From: Lophius americanus
Taxonomy: Eukaryota > Chordata > Actinopteri > Lophiiformes > Lophiidae
Assembly (NCBI GenBank): GCA_037951165.1
Contig: JBBDHG010000032.1
Span: 9,882,001-9,946,000, forward strand
DNA: 64,000 bases
Direction of reading: 5' to 3'
Shown here piece by piece: positions 38,250 to 50,337 of this stretch (positions are counted from its first letter, which is position 1; every line of letters begins with the position of its first letter). A program made the position numbers and the translations under genes. The notes under the pieces were generated by a model that was given only the letters and a program-made list of their open reading frames with translations, did not search any database and was not told the DNA's origin.

Positions 38250-39352
38250 TCTCTTAGAAGCGTTTATGCATCTCTCTCTGCCCTTTCGGCCGAATCTCTT
38301 CTATCTCTTTCTTCAGGGTTACCCCAGACTGGAGATGCGCGCTGCAGCCGGCAACTGCTGCTGCTCATAGTTGGTGCCTCTGTCTCTTTCCTTTTCTTCC
38401 TCCTGGGTCTCCTCCCTCTCTCTGTCGCTGCCCCCTCCTCCTCATCATCAATCCTTTCCCCTCTCGCTCTCTCCCACACGGACAAGGCATACCTCCTCCT
38501 CACCAGCCACCTTGCGTGCTGGAGCTGACGCGGATTCCCGCATACAGAGTGCGGAGTGTTGTTGCGCGCATCCTCGATTATTTTTCTCCGGATTGCCTTG
38601 CCTATATTTTTCTCTCTGCCTGGCGCAGATTACAAGGGGGGCTTTTGGAGCTTTCTTACATGTGCATCCCATCCCGGTGTTTCTCTCCTCTCTAACTAGA
38701 GATCGTTCTGGATATGCGGTCTCTCCGCGTTAGTGCCATGTGACAGGGCTTTTCATAAATTGACATTTTTGTGCCCACCATCAAAAGTCTGGTGAATAGA
38801 AAGAGGGTCTAAGTGAGGGAAACATGAAAATGGAAGTTTTGGCCGTTGGTCTGGTCCAGTGAGGCTGCTGGTGCTGCTGCTGGTTTGGTGATTGGTGCAG
38901 GGGTGGCTGCGTCGCCAGGTCTGCGAGGCAGGGAATCACAGTTCACTCCAACAGGACCTGCCTTTCAACATAACTAGGTTTCCATCACGTTTTTGAACGG
39001 TTAAAGACTTATTCGTTGAATGAACTGCCACATCCTCCAGCCCGTCAGTCGCCTTAGCGTGGCGCCGTTTGGATGCGGGCTGTTCCTCTGCGGCTCGCCC
39101 TGAATATGATTTAATGTTGGGAGGAATTTCAACAGGGTGAGTCTGTGACTACCCGGGAATCCCTGCTCATTTGCCTCTCCAGACGAGAATCACACGTTAC
39201 AGGGACTCTCCTCACAGATGGACTAAAAGAACAAGAAGAACAAGAAGAGCAAGAAGAAGCGTCGGTTCTCCGGATTCTAACTGATCACTCTCTCTCAGAA
39301 AGCTGAGCTTCATTTTGCTTTTTTAGGGGGGGAGGAAATATCCCTGGACAAC
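38250..39352 (+). promoter_or_regulatory. grid2: GC-rich 5' region and 5' UTR of grid2
   Basis: Base composition changes sharply here. CpG dinucleotides and GC-rich words ('gatgcgcgctgcagccggca', 'ggcgccgtttggatgcgggc') are frequent, while the flanks are AT-rich. This is the expected setting of a vertebrate promoter and first exon. A purine run of AAGAAC/AAGAAG units lies at about 39227-39260. An in-frame TAA at 39278-39280 closes the reading frame upstream of the chosen ATG. A pyrimidine tract ending in AG ('cattttgcttttttag', ending at 39326) could be a splice acceptor, which would leave part of the UTR on an upstream exon. The transcription start cannot be fixed from sequence alone. The frames of 60-120 codons in this region are Ser/Leu- or Arg/Glu-rich composition artefacts. 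Confidence 0.6.
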
Positions 39353-39440
39353 ATGAAAGTTATCCCGGCAATGTTACTCTTTGGCATTTTTTGGAGCCAG
39401 GAGTGGAAGAGCGCGCTCTCGGATTCAATCATCCACATCG
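39353..39440 (+). CDS. grid2: Glutamate receptor delta-2 subunit, exon 1 (signal peptide)
   Basis: GRID2 is the postsynaptic delta-type ionotropic glutamate receptor of cerebellar Purkinje cells. Its extracellular N-terminal domain binds cerebellin-neurexin at parallel fibre synapses. This exon encodes 29 residues plus the first base of codon 30. The protein starts MKVIPAMLLFGIFWSQEW, a hydrophobic signal peptide, and ends in the mature N-terminus DSIIHI(G), the hallmark start of the delta-receptor amino-terminal domain. Length and residues fit mammalian GRID2 (30 residues up to HIG, with the shared V-P, WS-x-x-W, SA and DSIIHIG positions). GRID1 fits worse because it lacks the WS-x-x-W part. 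The ATG has A at -3 and an in-frame stop upstream at 39278. The exon ends ATCG with the consensus donor gtgagt (39441-39446), phase 1. The remaining exons are beyond the window. Confidence 0.9.
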
Positions 39441-40140
39441 GTGAGTTCCTGCGCCTTTTCTCCTCTAATTGTGGCCAATAAGGCTGCGTGCGTCTCTGAG
39501 GAAACAGATTGGTGGCTTCAGCCTTGATATGCGCAGCACTGCTTGAGTCACAGCATCCCTGGTGATTTATTTTACGCCCCGTGGCATTCAGTTGTTTTGT
39601 GATTGTAGATTATTGCATAGACTACTGCAGGATGCCCCACTTCTGTGGATGTCGAGATCCTTTTTGACACACTTCTTTTTTTTTTTTACACCATAATAGA
39701 AATACTACAGGCTTAAGTTTGCACACGAGTTGGTGGATATTTTTCTATCAATTAATTTTGAAAAGGTTTGATGTAGGTGAGTTGGATCATGAACGGATCC
39801 AATAAAGGCGTTGAATGTCACGTAAAGGAGTCATAAGCGTTTATAACAATGGTCGTGCGCCTGGGTTCCACGCAAAACAGGTGGTTCGGGATGGCGTGAT
39901 GTCGTCCTGTGTGGCAGAAGGACTGCCCAGTAGGCTATTTTACAATTTTTCTGCCCGTTTTTTTCATTATCCTTAAGCAAAATGACCTTGACTCCTTCCA
40001 CCGACACAACTGCAGTGCGAGTATGAAAAAAAGCGTTTAATGTCTTAACGTCTTTTCCGCCTTCCACCACCACCGGCAAAATGTGGCACTGTTGGGTTGA
40101 GTGTGATCTCGACATGAGGGAGCTTATTCTCTCTGGTGGT

Positions 40141-40220
40141 GAAAGAGAGAGAGAGAGAGTGGGAGAGAGCGATAGCGAGAGAGAGAGAGAGAGAGCGCGC
40201 TGACACGCGCACACACACCA
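40141..40220 (+). repeat. (GA)n tract passing into (CA)n
   Basis: Purine GA repeats with a few interruptions (40141-40196) followed by a short GCGC and CA run. They produce the poly-(SL) peptide frames on the minus strand, which are not genes. Confidence 0.95.
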
Positions 40221-40312
40221 GCAGGAAGATAAGCACCTGTCCATGTTGAACTTTTATTTGATCACATTATGTACATGACCACTCATCCATATTTCAGCAA
40301 ACACGCATTTAC

Positions 40313-40412
40313 ACTCATTCACGCATACACACATACACACTTACACACCTACAAACACACGCACACACGCGCGTGCACACACACGCCCACACACTCACTC
40401 ACACACACTGTA
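40313..40412 (+). repeat. CA-rich tract
   Basis: Imperfect (CA)n with 'cacacgcgcgtgcacacaca' in the middle, a possible Z-DNA-prone alternating purine-pyrimidine run, about 0.9 kb after exon 1. Confidence 0.9.
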
Positions 40413-40419
40413 AACAAGC

Positions 40420-43320
40420 AGTCTATGCCACTGCATCAGTCTGCCAGGTAGGGAGGTCTGGCCCCTTTGATCCACTTCCTCATCAGCTGATTCGCAGAGG
40501 AGACCCCTGGGCCAAGTTCGCAGCCACATATGCACCCCCTGCCAATTTCTGGATCAGGTTGAGGTCTTCTCTGGGCTCTAGACTAAGATGATGCTTCATC
40601 TAAGACTACAAGCAACAGCTCAGTCTAATTAGATTCCCACAGGTCGAGAATTTGTTTAACGTGTTTGTTTGTTTTTTTACATTTGCAAAGAGTTCTTTTC
40701 CAAATAAACATAACAGATGATTTGATGACAGAATAGTTCAATATTCTATTCTATTCTATTCATATTAAACCTTCTGAATTCACAATACATAGTCCATTTC
40801 CCTATTGTGCAGCAACGTGTGAACCTTTCTGAACACAGTTTTGGTTTTTAATCGGCTGTTGGATGATAATCCTGGCTAGCAGAGGTATTCACTACAGACT
40901 TATCTAGAGTACCACTTATGTTTATATGAAGCTCTGCAGTGATCCTTCAATGGTGTAACTGTTGGTATAACTGTGTAGAACATATTGCACCTATAGATAG
41001 TAAACTCAATACCACCGATAAATAGATGCAGCCCTCGGATGGCATACTGGGCTCGTCTTTATCCGTCTGTCTATATTTATTTACAGAGACAGTCGTAAAG
41101 ATAAAGATGGATAGAAATATTGGAGCGTGCTGCAGGTAAAAATAAGCACCTCAGACATGGGATTTACAGAAAAGGCTCACAAATCACATCCATTTGCAGG
41201 ATAATCCATAAAAATCCCAAATATACGTTTGCAGGAGTATGTTTAGTGATATGGATAATGAGAAAACCCGGTTATTCCTCCTTGACCCTGTTTTGAAAAC
41301 CAGGCCAGTTAGAGGTTTCCAATTAGTAGAATAGTATAGAATGGCACCGCTCCATTTAAGCAGTGTGCCGTAGGTTACTTTCCTTGTCGTATTAACACTC
41401 ATGTCATACTCTAAGTGTGTGTGTGTGTACGGACAAAGGATGAGCGTGGGCGGTTAGCTGAATGGTGTGATTTTCGTCGTTTTGTCTTTCTCTCTCCTCC
41501 ATCCTATTTCCAATCAATAATAGTTCATTTCTCTGTAAGCCACATGTATTTGGAATCACAACAAATGGTAATTCCCCTCAAAACAATACTTTCTTTTTTC
41601 TCATTCCTATTATCCCTCTTTATCCTCTCTTCTTCAGCAACCTTGGAAACAGCAGACAAACCAGGGTAGAGTTACAGTGGAGCAAGTACAAGAAACAGAA
41701 TAATGGTTTTCTATCTATCAATGGTTTCTAGGTGATACAATTTTGCATTTTGCAAGAAGAGTTACATTTCTATCCGTGAAGACCAGGTCTTTTTTTTTTT
41801 TATCATTCCATCTTCACCCTTAGTCATACAATGCCAACCTGTCTGTGTGCACATGTGTAAAAACAAAAGTACGATACCCAGCAGCCACATCACATTGACA
41901 TGTCAAAAGTAATCCCTCTTTAATCTCTTTGCGGCTGCTAAAGATGGAAAGAGGGCAAGAGAGAGAACGAAATATATCAAAGGGAGGAGGGATCGAACAC
42001 ATAAAGCAAAAGAAAGAGAGAAACCAGGGGGAAAAAAGAGCTAGAGAGAAAGTAGACTTTACGTTGTCTTCACTGTTTTTAGCGATCAGTAATGCGAACC
42101 TGAGCCATCCCGTAATAGAATTGCCTTTATTTCATTGTTATTAATGGCAGTGACCAGCAGACATTTTCATCTTGTACTATCCAGGCATTAAATGTGATTG
42201 AGCTGCTAGGAAGCTGGTACGACTGCCTTGCCTGTCTCCCTCTTGCTCTCCCTCTGTCTCTCTCTCTAATGATCAGCATGCAGAGGGAGAGGGTGGATGC
42301 ATGGAGAGGGTGGATGTGTATCGCGGCTGAATCATGTGCTGCATTGCGATGGTCCTCTGCCTTATGTGTCCTTTTCGTATGGGTGGACATGCATGAGTTC
42401 GTAGAGAGATAGAGAGAGACAGACACAGAGTGTGGAAGTGCGTGGGGATGCGTGTGTACTTGATTAGTTACACTCAGAAAGTCACTGTGATTTATGCACC
42501 CAGATTAAGTCCTCTCTTTGAAGCTGCACTGGCTTTAGCCATGCTGTGTGTCAGAGTGCATCCACTGGCCCAGTGATCCTTGTTCACCTTCAAATCTGCA
42601 CATTGGCACATCCAGACATTATTCTACGACCAGTTAGTCAAATCTAGTGTGATAAATTTGACCTGTCCGGATTTATGAGTTTTAATTCCTGGTCTTAGCT
42701 GAAAGATTAATATCATCCATAGCTGTTCACGCATTTCAAATGCCGAAGGTCGTGAATATTGAAGTGAATGTAAAGTGGCGATATCTAACACAATGTCCAG
42801 AATGACCTATTACAGATCACGCAATGGTTAGTTTTGTCTCCTATTGCTCCCAGCTGGACTGCAGCAAATTAGAAATTCAATGAATGAACTTTTGGATGCA
42901 GAGGTGACACAGTTGTCCAATTGCTAATAGAAGAGAGCCTAAGCTGTGAAAAATAAGCAGACGAATCAAAGGCACTCCAATTTAAAGCAAGTAAAATGTT
43001 TTAAAATCATTTTGGACCTATAAAACACAAACTCCATTACGTTTCAGCATCCAGCCCTTTTGCCTTTCGCCTTTTGGGAGTGAAAATGGCTTTTTTATCG
43101 ATAACTAGTTGGAATATTACCGAGTGTGAAGTAGAGTCAGTGTAGACTCACAATGAACCTCCAGCAATTGTCAATTTTGGCCAAAATGCTCATAAATATT
43201 GAATATTAGAGCAAAAAACAGAATATGAAACAATATACAACAGAGAAGTTTATTTGGAATTTGAATAGTGCTACCAAAAAGCAGTAAATGTTAGGCCCTC
43301 ATTTGGTCTTGACTGTCTAG
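40420..43320. other. Intronic stretch without recognised features
   Basis: A (TATTC)n run at about 40741-40762 and an imperfect duplication 'ggagagggtggatg' near 42287-42316 are the only visible structures. Confidence 0.45.
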
Positions 43321-43324
43321 AACT

Positions 43325-43654
43325 AGGGCTGCAACTAACGACTATTGTGATTGTCGAATAACTAAACAACGATAAATCAACTATTTCAATAATGGAATTT
43401 TTTCTCCTGGCTAATAAAGTTTAAATTACAATAAAATAAATACATCACACAATTACTAAATGCTCTTTTTAAGCTAACATATTTTAAATGTAGCTTTAGG
43501 TTGTTTTAGGCAGTTTCCAACTAACAATAAAGACCTCCATCAAGCTACTGTGGCGCTACCCCATGATGTCACCAAAGAGAACACTATTAAATTTATTGAC
43601 AACTAATTTCATGATTGATTTGTGTCGATAATGTTGATAATTCCTTGCAGCCCT
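43325..43654. mobile_element. MITE-like element with 10-bp terminal inverted repeats
   Basis: Left end 'agggctgcaa' (43325-43334) and right end 'ttgcagccct' (43645-43654) are exact inverted repeats 330 bp apart. The left text 'agggctgcaactaacgacta' is a very common teleost non-autonomous DNA element start, usually placed with hAT. No convincing target-site duplication is left and there is no coding frame. Confidence 0.7.
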
Positions 43655-43764
43655 GTTTAGCATCCTGTAATACGTCAATCCAGATTTTTCAACTAGGACA
43701 ACCTCACAGATGTGGTTTTACAGTGAATTAAATGATTGATGGTGGATTCCATCAGTCATTTGAA

Positions 43765-44010
43765 ATCCATAACCCCTTTAATGTCCTCATTAAGAAAAAC
43801 AATATGGAAAAATTCTTTCTTTTTCATATTTTATTTATTTGAGGCGATTATTGAATTAATATCTTAAACATTCTAAATTGACCATAAACATTTAGTCAAC
43901 CATGCTTTTAAACATAAAAAAAAATAATCAGACTTATAAAAGCATTTCATGATGAAATGTTGTGTTTCATGGAAAATATTAAATTCTAATTCGGTGTTGC
44001 TCAACAATTT
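43765..44010 (+). repeat. LINE-relic flanking repeat (5' part)
   Basis: 'cctttaatgtcctcattaag', 'ttctttctttttcatatttt' and 'aaacattctaaattgaccat' align by eye with 36345-36480 and 46285-46400, the text upstream of the two RT relics. The RT block itself is not seen here. Confidence 0.5.
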
Positions 44011-44244
44011 TTAAACTTTTAACGATTAATGTCTTCTTCTGTTTGTACATCCAGTTTTTAACCCAGCTATGTTTGATGGTGGTCTGGTAGAAGGTGCTGT
44101 GCATTGGTGTATCTTTAATAGTAGGGCAGCTCCTAAGACTGATCCATGATGGTTCAGCTTTCCTCATGCCTTGCTCCGTCATTCGCTTGCAGTGTGGTGT
44201 GTAATTATGTCACGACACAATCATATTATGGAATACTTTAATTC

Positions 44245-44497
44245 TTGGTTGGAGACCCGACCGGTCATGGCAGTAGGCCGTCCACCCTGAGTCTTGGATC
44301 TGCTCGAGGTTTCTGCCCGTTAAAGGGCAGTTTTTTCTCACCGTTGTCGCCAAGTGCTGCTCAAGGAGGAATTTGTTGGGTCCTGTAGATAATTATATAA
44401 AGAGTCTGGTCTAGACCTGCTCTTTCTGGAAAGCACTTTGAGACAACTGTTGTTGTGAATTGGCGCTGTATAAATAAAGATTGATTGATTGATTGAG
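44245..44497 (+). repeat. L2/SINE-type retroelement 3' end, long copy
   Basis: Runs through 'ggccgtccaccctgagtctt', 'gatctgctcgaggtttctgc', 'agacctgctctttctggaaa', 'tgttgttgtgaattggcgct' and 'ataaataaagattgattgat', ending in TTGA repeats. This is a standard teleost retroelement 3' end. The inverted counterpart is at 62.3-62.5 kb. Confidence 0.8.
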
Positions 44498-45478
44498 ACT
44501 CATTGGGCTATAATTTTGCTCTTAATCAGGACTCTTTTTACAGGAGAAATTGATACTTCAATTTGAAATAAGTCATTGTTGAGTTTTTATGGTTTTGCAA
44601 GGTTTTGGAAACAATAATTTATGGCCTATATTGGTAAATTGGACGTGAATAATAAGTAATGGTAAAAATGTTAAGATTGATAACTGTCAACTGATATTTA
44701 AAATCACCCGTACCTCCTTGTTATGAAAACTTGGTAAGGAAGATGCAGGGGAAATTCGGAAAAATCTGATCCGGATGCTCTAATATGACAAATCAGGGCA
44801 TTAAAAACTTATGCTTGTACCGCAATATGTTAGATAACCCATATTTTCAATTCCTCTCTATTTTGTTTGCAGTTTTACGCTGATTGTCGAGATGAGACTA
44901 CCAAAACTGGCATAAGTGGTCCCAGAATTGGGCTAATGATTGAATAATCTCAACTCCATTGTGATTTATTTAATACAGTTCTTGTTCTCGCTATGTTTTG
45001 GCATTCAAAGTTTTACCCGCAACAACAATAGGAACCCAAATGACAACTAATAATGGATGATACCCATTTGAGTTCATTCTTAGTCAGGCTGCATTCTGTA
45101 GATGCTTTTAGAGCTAAAAATATTATTCACGTCTTGGATGCATATTAAAGTTGTGCATGGACTACATGATAAACAGTATCAGACTGTGTGTGGCTCTCTC
45201 ACTTAACAACTCTGATTGGTAGATTATATTTTCCGTTATTTCGATTGAAAGATTCAGAGGTAGTGTCATTTTGTGATGTAGTGAGAGTTAGTAAGGCATA
45301 GAGTGAGCTTTGTCCTGGCATGGCCTATCTTTTCTTTCATTCTGGCACCTTTCAAGAGTTTTCCATGGAGATGGATTTCTAAACATCTCCGTGTGTGAAT
45401 GGCTGCCCCTAGCTAGTTTTGTCTGTGAGTTACACAGCTGTCAACGCAACTTCCTCTTTTTGAGCTATCCGGAGTTTT

Positions 45479-45602
<124 letters not shown>

Positions 45603-45638
45603 CTATGACATACAGAGGTGCTATGACATACAGAGGTG
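45603..45638 (+). repeat. Exact 18-bp tandem duplication at the end of the GT array
   Basis: 'ctatgacatacagaggtg' occurs twice in a row, 45603-45620 and 45621-45638, two bases after the GT array ends. Probably a slippage or repair product. Confidence 0.95.
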
Positions 45639-46284
45639 CAAACTGTGTGTCTGGTTACTGCAAGTTGTTGTGACACTTGAGACGGTTAAGTATCCTCTTG
45701 TGAAGGAAGAAGACGGACCGTACCTCTGGCCACTGAGTCAGAACCCTTAACCAGGCCACAGAGACAAAGAGAGAGACGCTGCATATTTGTGGTTACTTCT
45801 GAGGTTGAAATGGACTGACAGGTGGCTGCTGGAGGAAGTATGATTGCCTCTCTGAAGCTGAGTGCAGATGTAGGTGAGGAGAGACAGCCCAGCCCCGCCG
45901 AAGGTCTTTTATCTCACCACAGCAGTCAGTGATGCAGGTAGAATAGACCAGATGGTCTGGGAAGGACTTTTAAAATGCAGACCCTCATTGTTCTGGGATG
46001 ATTGCATTGTTTGTTTTTGTTTATCCAGGAAACACACGCAGTGTCGTGCTTAATGTCGTCTGAGGACAAGAGCCTTTGTTGTTGCTCTGAACAAGTGTCA
46101 GCTTATTTTTGCAGAGAATGGACTGATTCTGTGATCACAGAAGCCTGCATGTAGATCGCACATACACACACATACATACACACACACATGCACACAGAAA
46201 CGCACACACAAAAATGCAGTTACTTCTGAGCATGACACTTTGAGTAATGTTGCATCTCGTCAGAATGGGTTAATATTGTTGCAT

Positions 46285-46830
46285 GGTCTTTAACCCTCTT
46301 CCTGAAGAAAAAAATAATTCTTTCCATATTTTATGTCTTTGCATGTATTCCTTTAATGTCTCAGACTCTCTAAATTGAAAATAAAATGATCGTCAGATCT
46401 AACAGGTTTTCAAACAGTTAAAAAAAATCTCATCATGAAATTAGTAAAGTGAAATTGGTAAAGCATGTTTTTAGGAAACTATTTCACCCTTATTAGACTG
46501 CTTTTTCTTCTTTTAAGTATAATATTTCTCTTTACTAAGTCTTTGCATGCTTAAATATGCAAAAAAAAATCCTACTTTTGGAATGGGACATCCTCAGTAG
46601 CCATGGTTAATGACTCCTTGGTGGCCCAGTAAGTGTCCCCAAGGGCTTCATCCTTGGCCCCTTACTCATTGGCATGTAAATGCCGGTACCCTGTCATATT
46701 ATAAACAGGTTCAATCAAATGGCAAACATGGTCCAATAAGAAATAATGACTCAAAATGTTCTCAACCAGATAGTTAAGCAGTACTTTAAAGGGTAAAGAC
46801 TATGCCTGATGATCTGTCAGCGAATGACCC
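46285..46830 (+). pseudogene. LINE reverse transcriptase relic, second copy
   Basis: At 46632-46730 the + strand reads 'SVPKGFILGPLLIG', then a stop and, in frame, 'CHIIN', corresponding to the SGVPQGSILGPLLF...II block of L2/Rex LINE reverse transcriptase. The YADD position that follows is replaced by 'aagaaataatgactcaaaat', nearly the same wording as the copy at 36.82 kb. Flanking text is shared with both 36.3 kb and 43.8 kb. Confidence 0.65.
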
Positions 46831-46905
46831 ACATTGGGTCTGTGTTACTGTTAATGTTGAGAGAAACATCACAGACCAACATTTTAACATGGACAAAGCA
46901 TAAGC

Positions 46906-46935
46906 ATGTGTGTTTGTGTGTGTGTGTGTGTGTGT
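46906..46935 (+). repeat. (GT)n microsatellite
   Basis: Short GT array with one TTT interruption. Confidence 0.95.
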
Positions 46936-47320
46936 TCACAAATAAAATTTAAAGTCAATGTTGGTGAAAATGTCCTTGTGTGTTGTTCATCCTGTTTATG
47001 CTATCTAAATCTCTGCTGTGTAGTCCTTATTTACAACTGTCATCTCTTTTCTCGCTCGTTTCATTATCTTATTCACCATCTCTCCTCCATCTTGCAGCAA
47101 TCTGCTGTGTTTCTCACGGGGCCAGCAGTGCCCTGAATGTTCATAAAATGTTATTTTTATGTATACGCTATTCTTGAGATCATCTCAGGCCTGCATTTGT
47201 GTAATCATGTTCACACAAAGTGTCGTGCATACTATACTGCCTGTGAGTGAACGCATCTCACGTTTTGTGTATGGACATATGACTGCATGTGTGGGTGTGT
47301 ATATTCATGTGTCTTAAGGA

Positions 47321-47373
47321 GTGTGTGTGTGTGTGTGTGTGGGTGTGCGTGTGTGTGTTTGTGTGTGTGTGTT
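47321..47373 (+). repeat. (GT)n microsatellite
   Basis: Interrupted GT array. The His/Thr-rich minus frame over it is an artefact. Confidence 0.95.
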
Positions 47374-47379
47374 TAATAT

Positions 47380-48930
47380 GTTGACAGTGGTTCTCTCCCT
47401 TCTGAATTATTTCTGATGGCAATGATTGTTGGCCATCTTCTTTCCATAGCACTATAAAACCCAGAGAGCAGGGCATTGGTATATCTGCTCCACTCACGAA
47501 CATATAAACGGAAGCCGGCTGGTTAAACGTACATCTAAAGATGTCCAGGAGGAAACCCCACACACAGTTACAAAACTATATGCACCCTAGCACACAAATG
47601 CAAACATATAAATAAATATATAACATATAAACAGTGTAACTGTTTAAAGATACCTTCATAACTGTCCTCTATTTAGTCATCTGTAAATGAGTCATTGAAC
47701 AGAATAATCTGATATGATGTCACACAACCGGATCGTCATTTTGCACTGAAAATAATTTTGCATTATTGGGTAGAGATTTACAGATAGGTAAATATTAACC
47801 CTTTGGAGTCTAAGCTCCAAATGGCTAAAAATGATTTGAGGGTTCTAAGAAAGTAAAAGCTCTGATATATATATAATTCAAAATAAATTATATATAAGGT
47901 GCTAGATGAGGTGGCATCTATTTGATTGCATATACTTTTTTTATTTCTACATTGAGGATTGTCACTGGAGGCGGTTGACTATCAGGAAAAAGGACAGTAA
48001 AGATTTTCTGTGATAGGAGAATTTTTACGTACCACACCAATGGTACCATTCAATGTTAGCGACCGGCGAATTGACCCATTTTAATAGCCGTCAATCAGCA
48101 AATATAATTAATAATATTTCAAAGGAAATTGGTTGCTCAGACAGCATTGCAGCCTGCTGTGTACAAGTTAAACAAGTTTGCTTAAGACTGATACCAGGGT
48201 TTTCTTTTTCTTGGAATGGTAATTTAAAAATATGCCCGAGGCTGCTGAGAAGTAAATTTTGTGTCACATTTGTTGTGTTTTCTCATCATGCGCATCACAG
48301 TGCATGACCCCTCTGTCTCAACATGCGAACCTCTTTCTTCGTTCATCGCACCACACATCAAATGTGCTGTTTGTACCTACCAGTCTACAATTAGTGCCAG
48401 CGCCAAGCCCGGAGAAATTGGGAGGATTGTGTAAGGAAGTGCATCCGAGGTTAAAAAAATAAACCTATGCCAAATCAATATGCAGAACGAGACGATCCGC
48501 TGTGACCCGCAACCCGTATAAAGGGAAAGAGCGGAAAGAAATTTCAAATCAAATGTGTTGTGTACTGAGCGAGGTTTACACGGTAAACAGATTTACACTC
48601 TATAATTATATCACAACTAAGCTGCTAATTTTCAAAACACCCTCACAGCCATTTTCAGATATACAGAGGTCTGCCTGCGAAGAGCGAATAAAATAAATAA
48701 ATGAAGATGTATCCAGTCTCTTTCTTGAAAAAAAAATCAACAATGATGTACAAAATATTTAGTTTGTACAAAATGGTGCATTGAATTAGTGTATTAAGGG
48801 TTACTGAAAGGTGATGTCTCCAATGCATTACAAACAACATGGAGCCGTTTAGCACCCATTCTCTTTTGAAAATGAGGGTGTCAGACATGAGGAGCACCAA
48901 GTCTGCTCAATATTACAAAGGGAAAGGCAA
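47380..48930. other. Intronic stretch without recognised features
   Basis: No gene, RNA or named repeat recognised. Confidence 0.45.
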
Positions 48931-48934
48931 TATA

Positions 48935-49215
48935 TTGTCAAGCTGGCACTGCAACTAGGATCCAAAAGCACGACTTCCACAACTAATGGTGAATCAAACT
49001 CTTTACTATGTAAAGGCAGGCAAACAATGACCAAGGGGGCAGGAAAAATACAAGGTTTGGTACGCATGCAGAGGTTAGAACCGTAACTCGCAAGGAACAC
49101 AAAGAATCACACTGGAAAGGTTGGCACAAGGGAAAAACACGACCTGGCACAGTTGGAGAGGAGAGCATAGCTTAAATACACTGGGGGGCAGGGGACTTTC
49201 CAATCATCTGGGAAT
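48935..49215. repeat. Probable dispersed teleost repeat
   Basis: 'aaaggcaggcaaacaatgac', 'aaggaacacaaagaatcaca', 'agcttaaatacactgggggg' and 'gactttccaatcatctggg' follow the style of a common teleost repeat with stacked 'caggcaaacaatgacc ... acttaaatacactggggg' phrases. Family not named. Confidence 0.4.
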
Positions 49216-49219
49216 GCTT

Positions 49220-50295
49220 TTATAGAGATCTTTTTTATAAATCTTATTATTTTTTCTGACTCTTTTCACAGTCTCACCATAACTGTATTCTTCATTGAAA
49301 ACTATTGCTGGGGATAATTTAGGAAATATGTGAGACAAGAGAGAGGAATCAATATTTAGTATCAATAACTTCTTCTTTATCTTTTCGGCTGTTCACTCGA
49401 TGGGTTCACACAGCTGATCATCTGTTTCCGTTCATTTCCACCTGCATCCTGCTGGCTAACAGTACCTGTGATGGTATTTATTAACCGGGCCCCATTGGAT
49501 CTGGTTTGGAAATCAAGCTCCACATGTTGAATTGGCATAGGTTTTTTCTCCGGATGCACTCCCTAGCGCAACCCTCCCCATTTGTTCAGGCTTGGGACAG
49601 TTACTAGAAGTAGACTGATTTGTGACCACTTCGTGGCTGGGTTCCACTTCAATATATAGTTTTAATATAATTGGTATAAATAAATAAATAATCAAATCTG
49701 TGTCATTGATAAGAAAAACAATATCCATATCTTCCTGGTAAGGTGAAAGGCAATCTGTGTGAAGTTGAGAGCTGAGGAGGATATATTTCACTATTTTCCT
49801 TTGGAGGTGGGATCTACTAAATTAATATGATATATTTGATGGAGCTTGTTTTTTTCATGCTGATCTCCTATTGGTCAAAACACGGGAAATTATGCTCCAA
49901 CGCGGGGCGTCCTCCCTAACTAATCAACATCAAGAATATAATATTGCCATCACTTTGGTCCAATGAAAATTTCCACATTTCCTATCCAGATCTCTACCAA
50001 TGTAAGGTGTTGCAGTGTGAGGTACTGGTGGCAAAGGGGACTTTGTTTTATTTTGAAATGTTTAGCTTAGCAGTTAGCTAAAAGCCCTGAAAAGCGAGGA
50101 TGGGTTTGGATCAGTGTTTTACACATGTATTTAAAATTGTGTGTGGTTGTGTGGGTAGCCAAAGGTTTCACGGGGTCCTGGCAATATGTCATCTTCAGAT
50201 TTCTTCTGTTATTTATTTCATAGTTTTATCCTCCACTTATATGACATAAAGGCTCAGCATGTTTGTGGACTACATATTGCTCCACATTCATTCAG
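49220..50295. other. Intronic stretch without recognised features
   Basis: Only short frames. The 92-codon minus frame at 49791-49513 shows no motif. Confidence 0.45.
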
Positions 50296-50302
50296 CTTCC
50301 TG

Positions 50303-50337
50303 TGTGTACTGTACATACTGTGTATGTACAGTACACA
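50303..50337. repeat. Perfect 16-bp hairpin
   Basis: Left arm 'tgtgtactgtacatac' (50303-50318), spacer 'tgt', right arm 'gtatgtacagtacaca' (50322-50337), no mismatches. A second perfect hairpin with 9-bp arms (50346-50354 with 50361-50369) follows 8 bp later. Confidence 0.9.

Noticed and set aside
38371..38733. 120-codon + frame in the CpG-rich block
   Set aside because: Low-complexity Ser/Leu/Pro text from CT-rich DNA. It lies in the grid2 upstream/5' UTR region and overlapping frames on the other strand are equally long.
39831..40244. 137-codon minus frame next to grid2 exon 1
   Set aside because: The Ser-Leu repeats come from the GA tract, and there is no motif in the rest.
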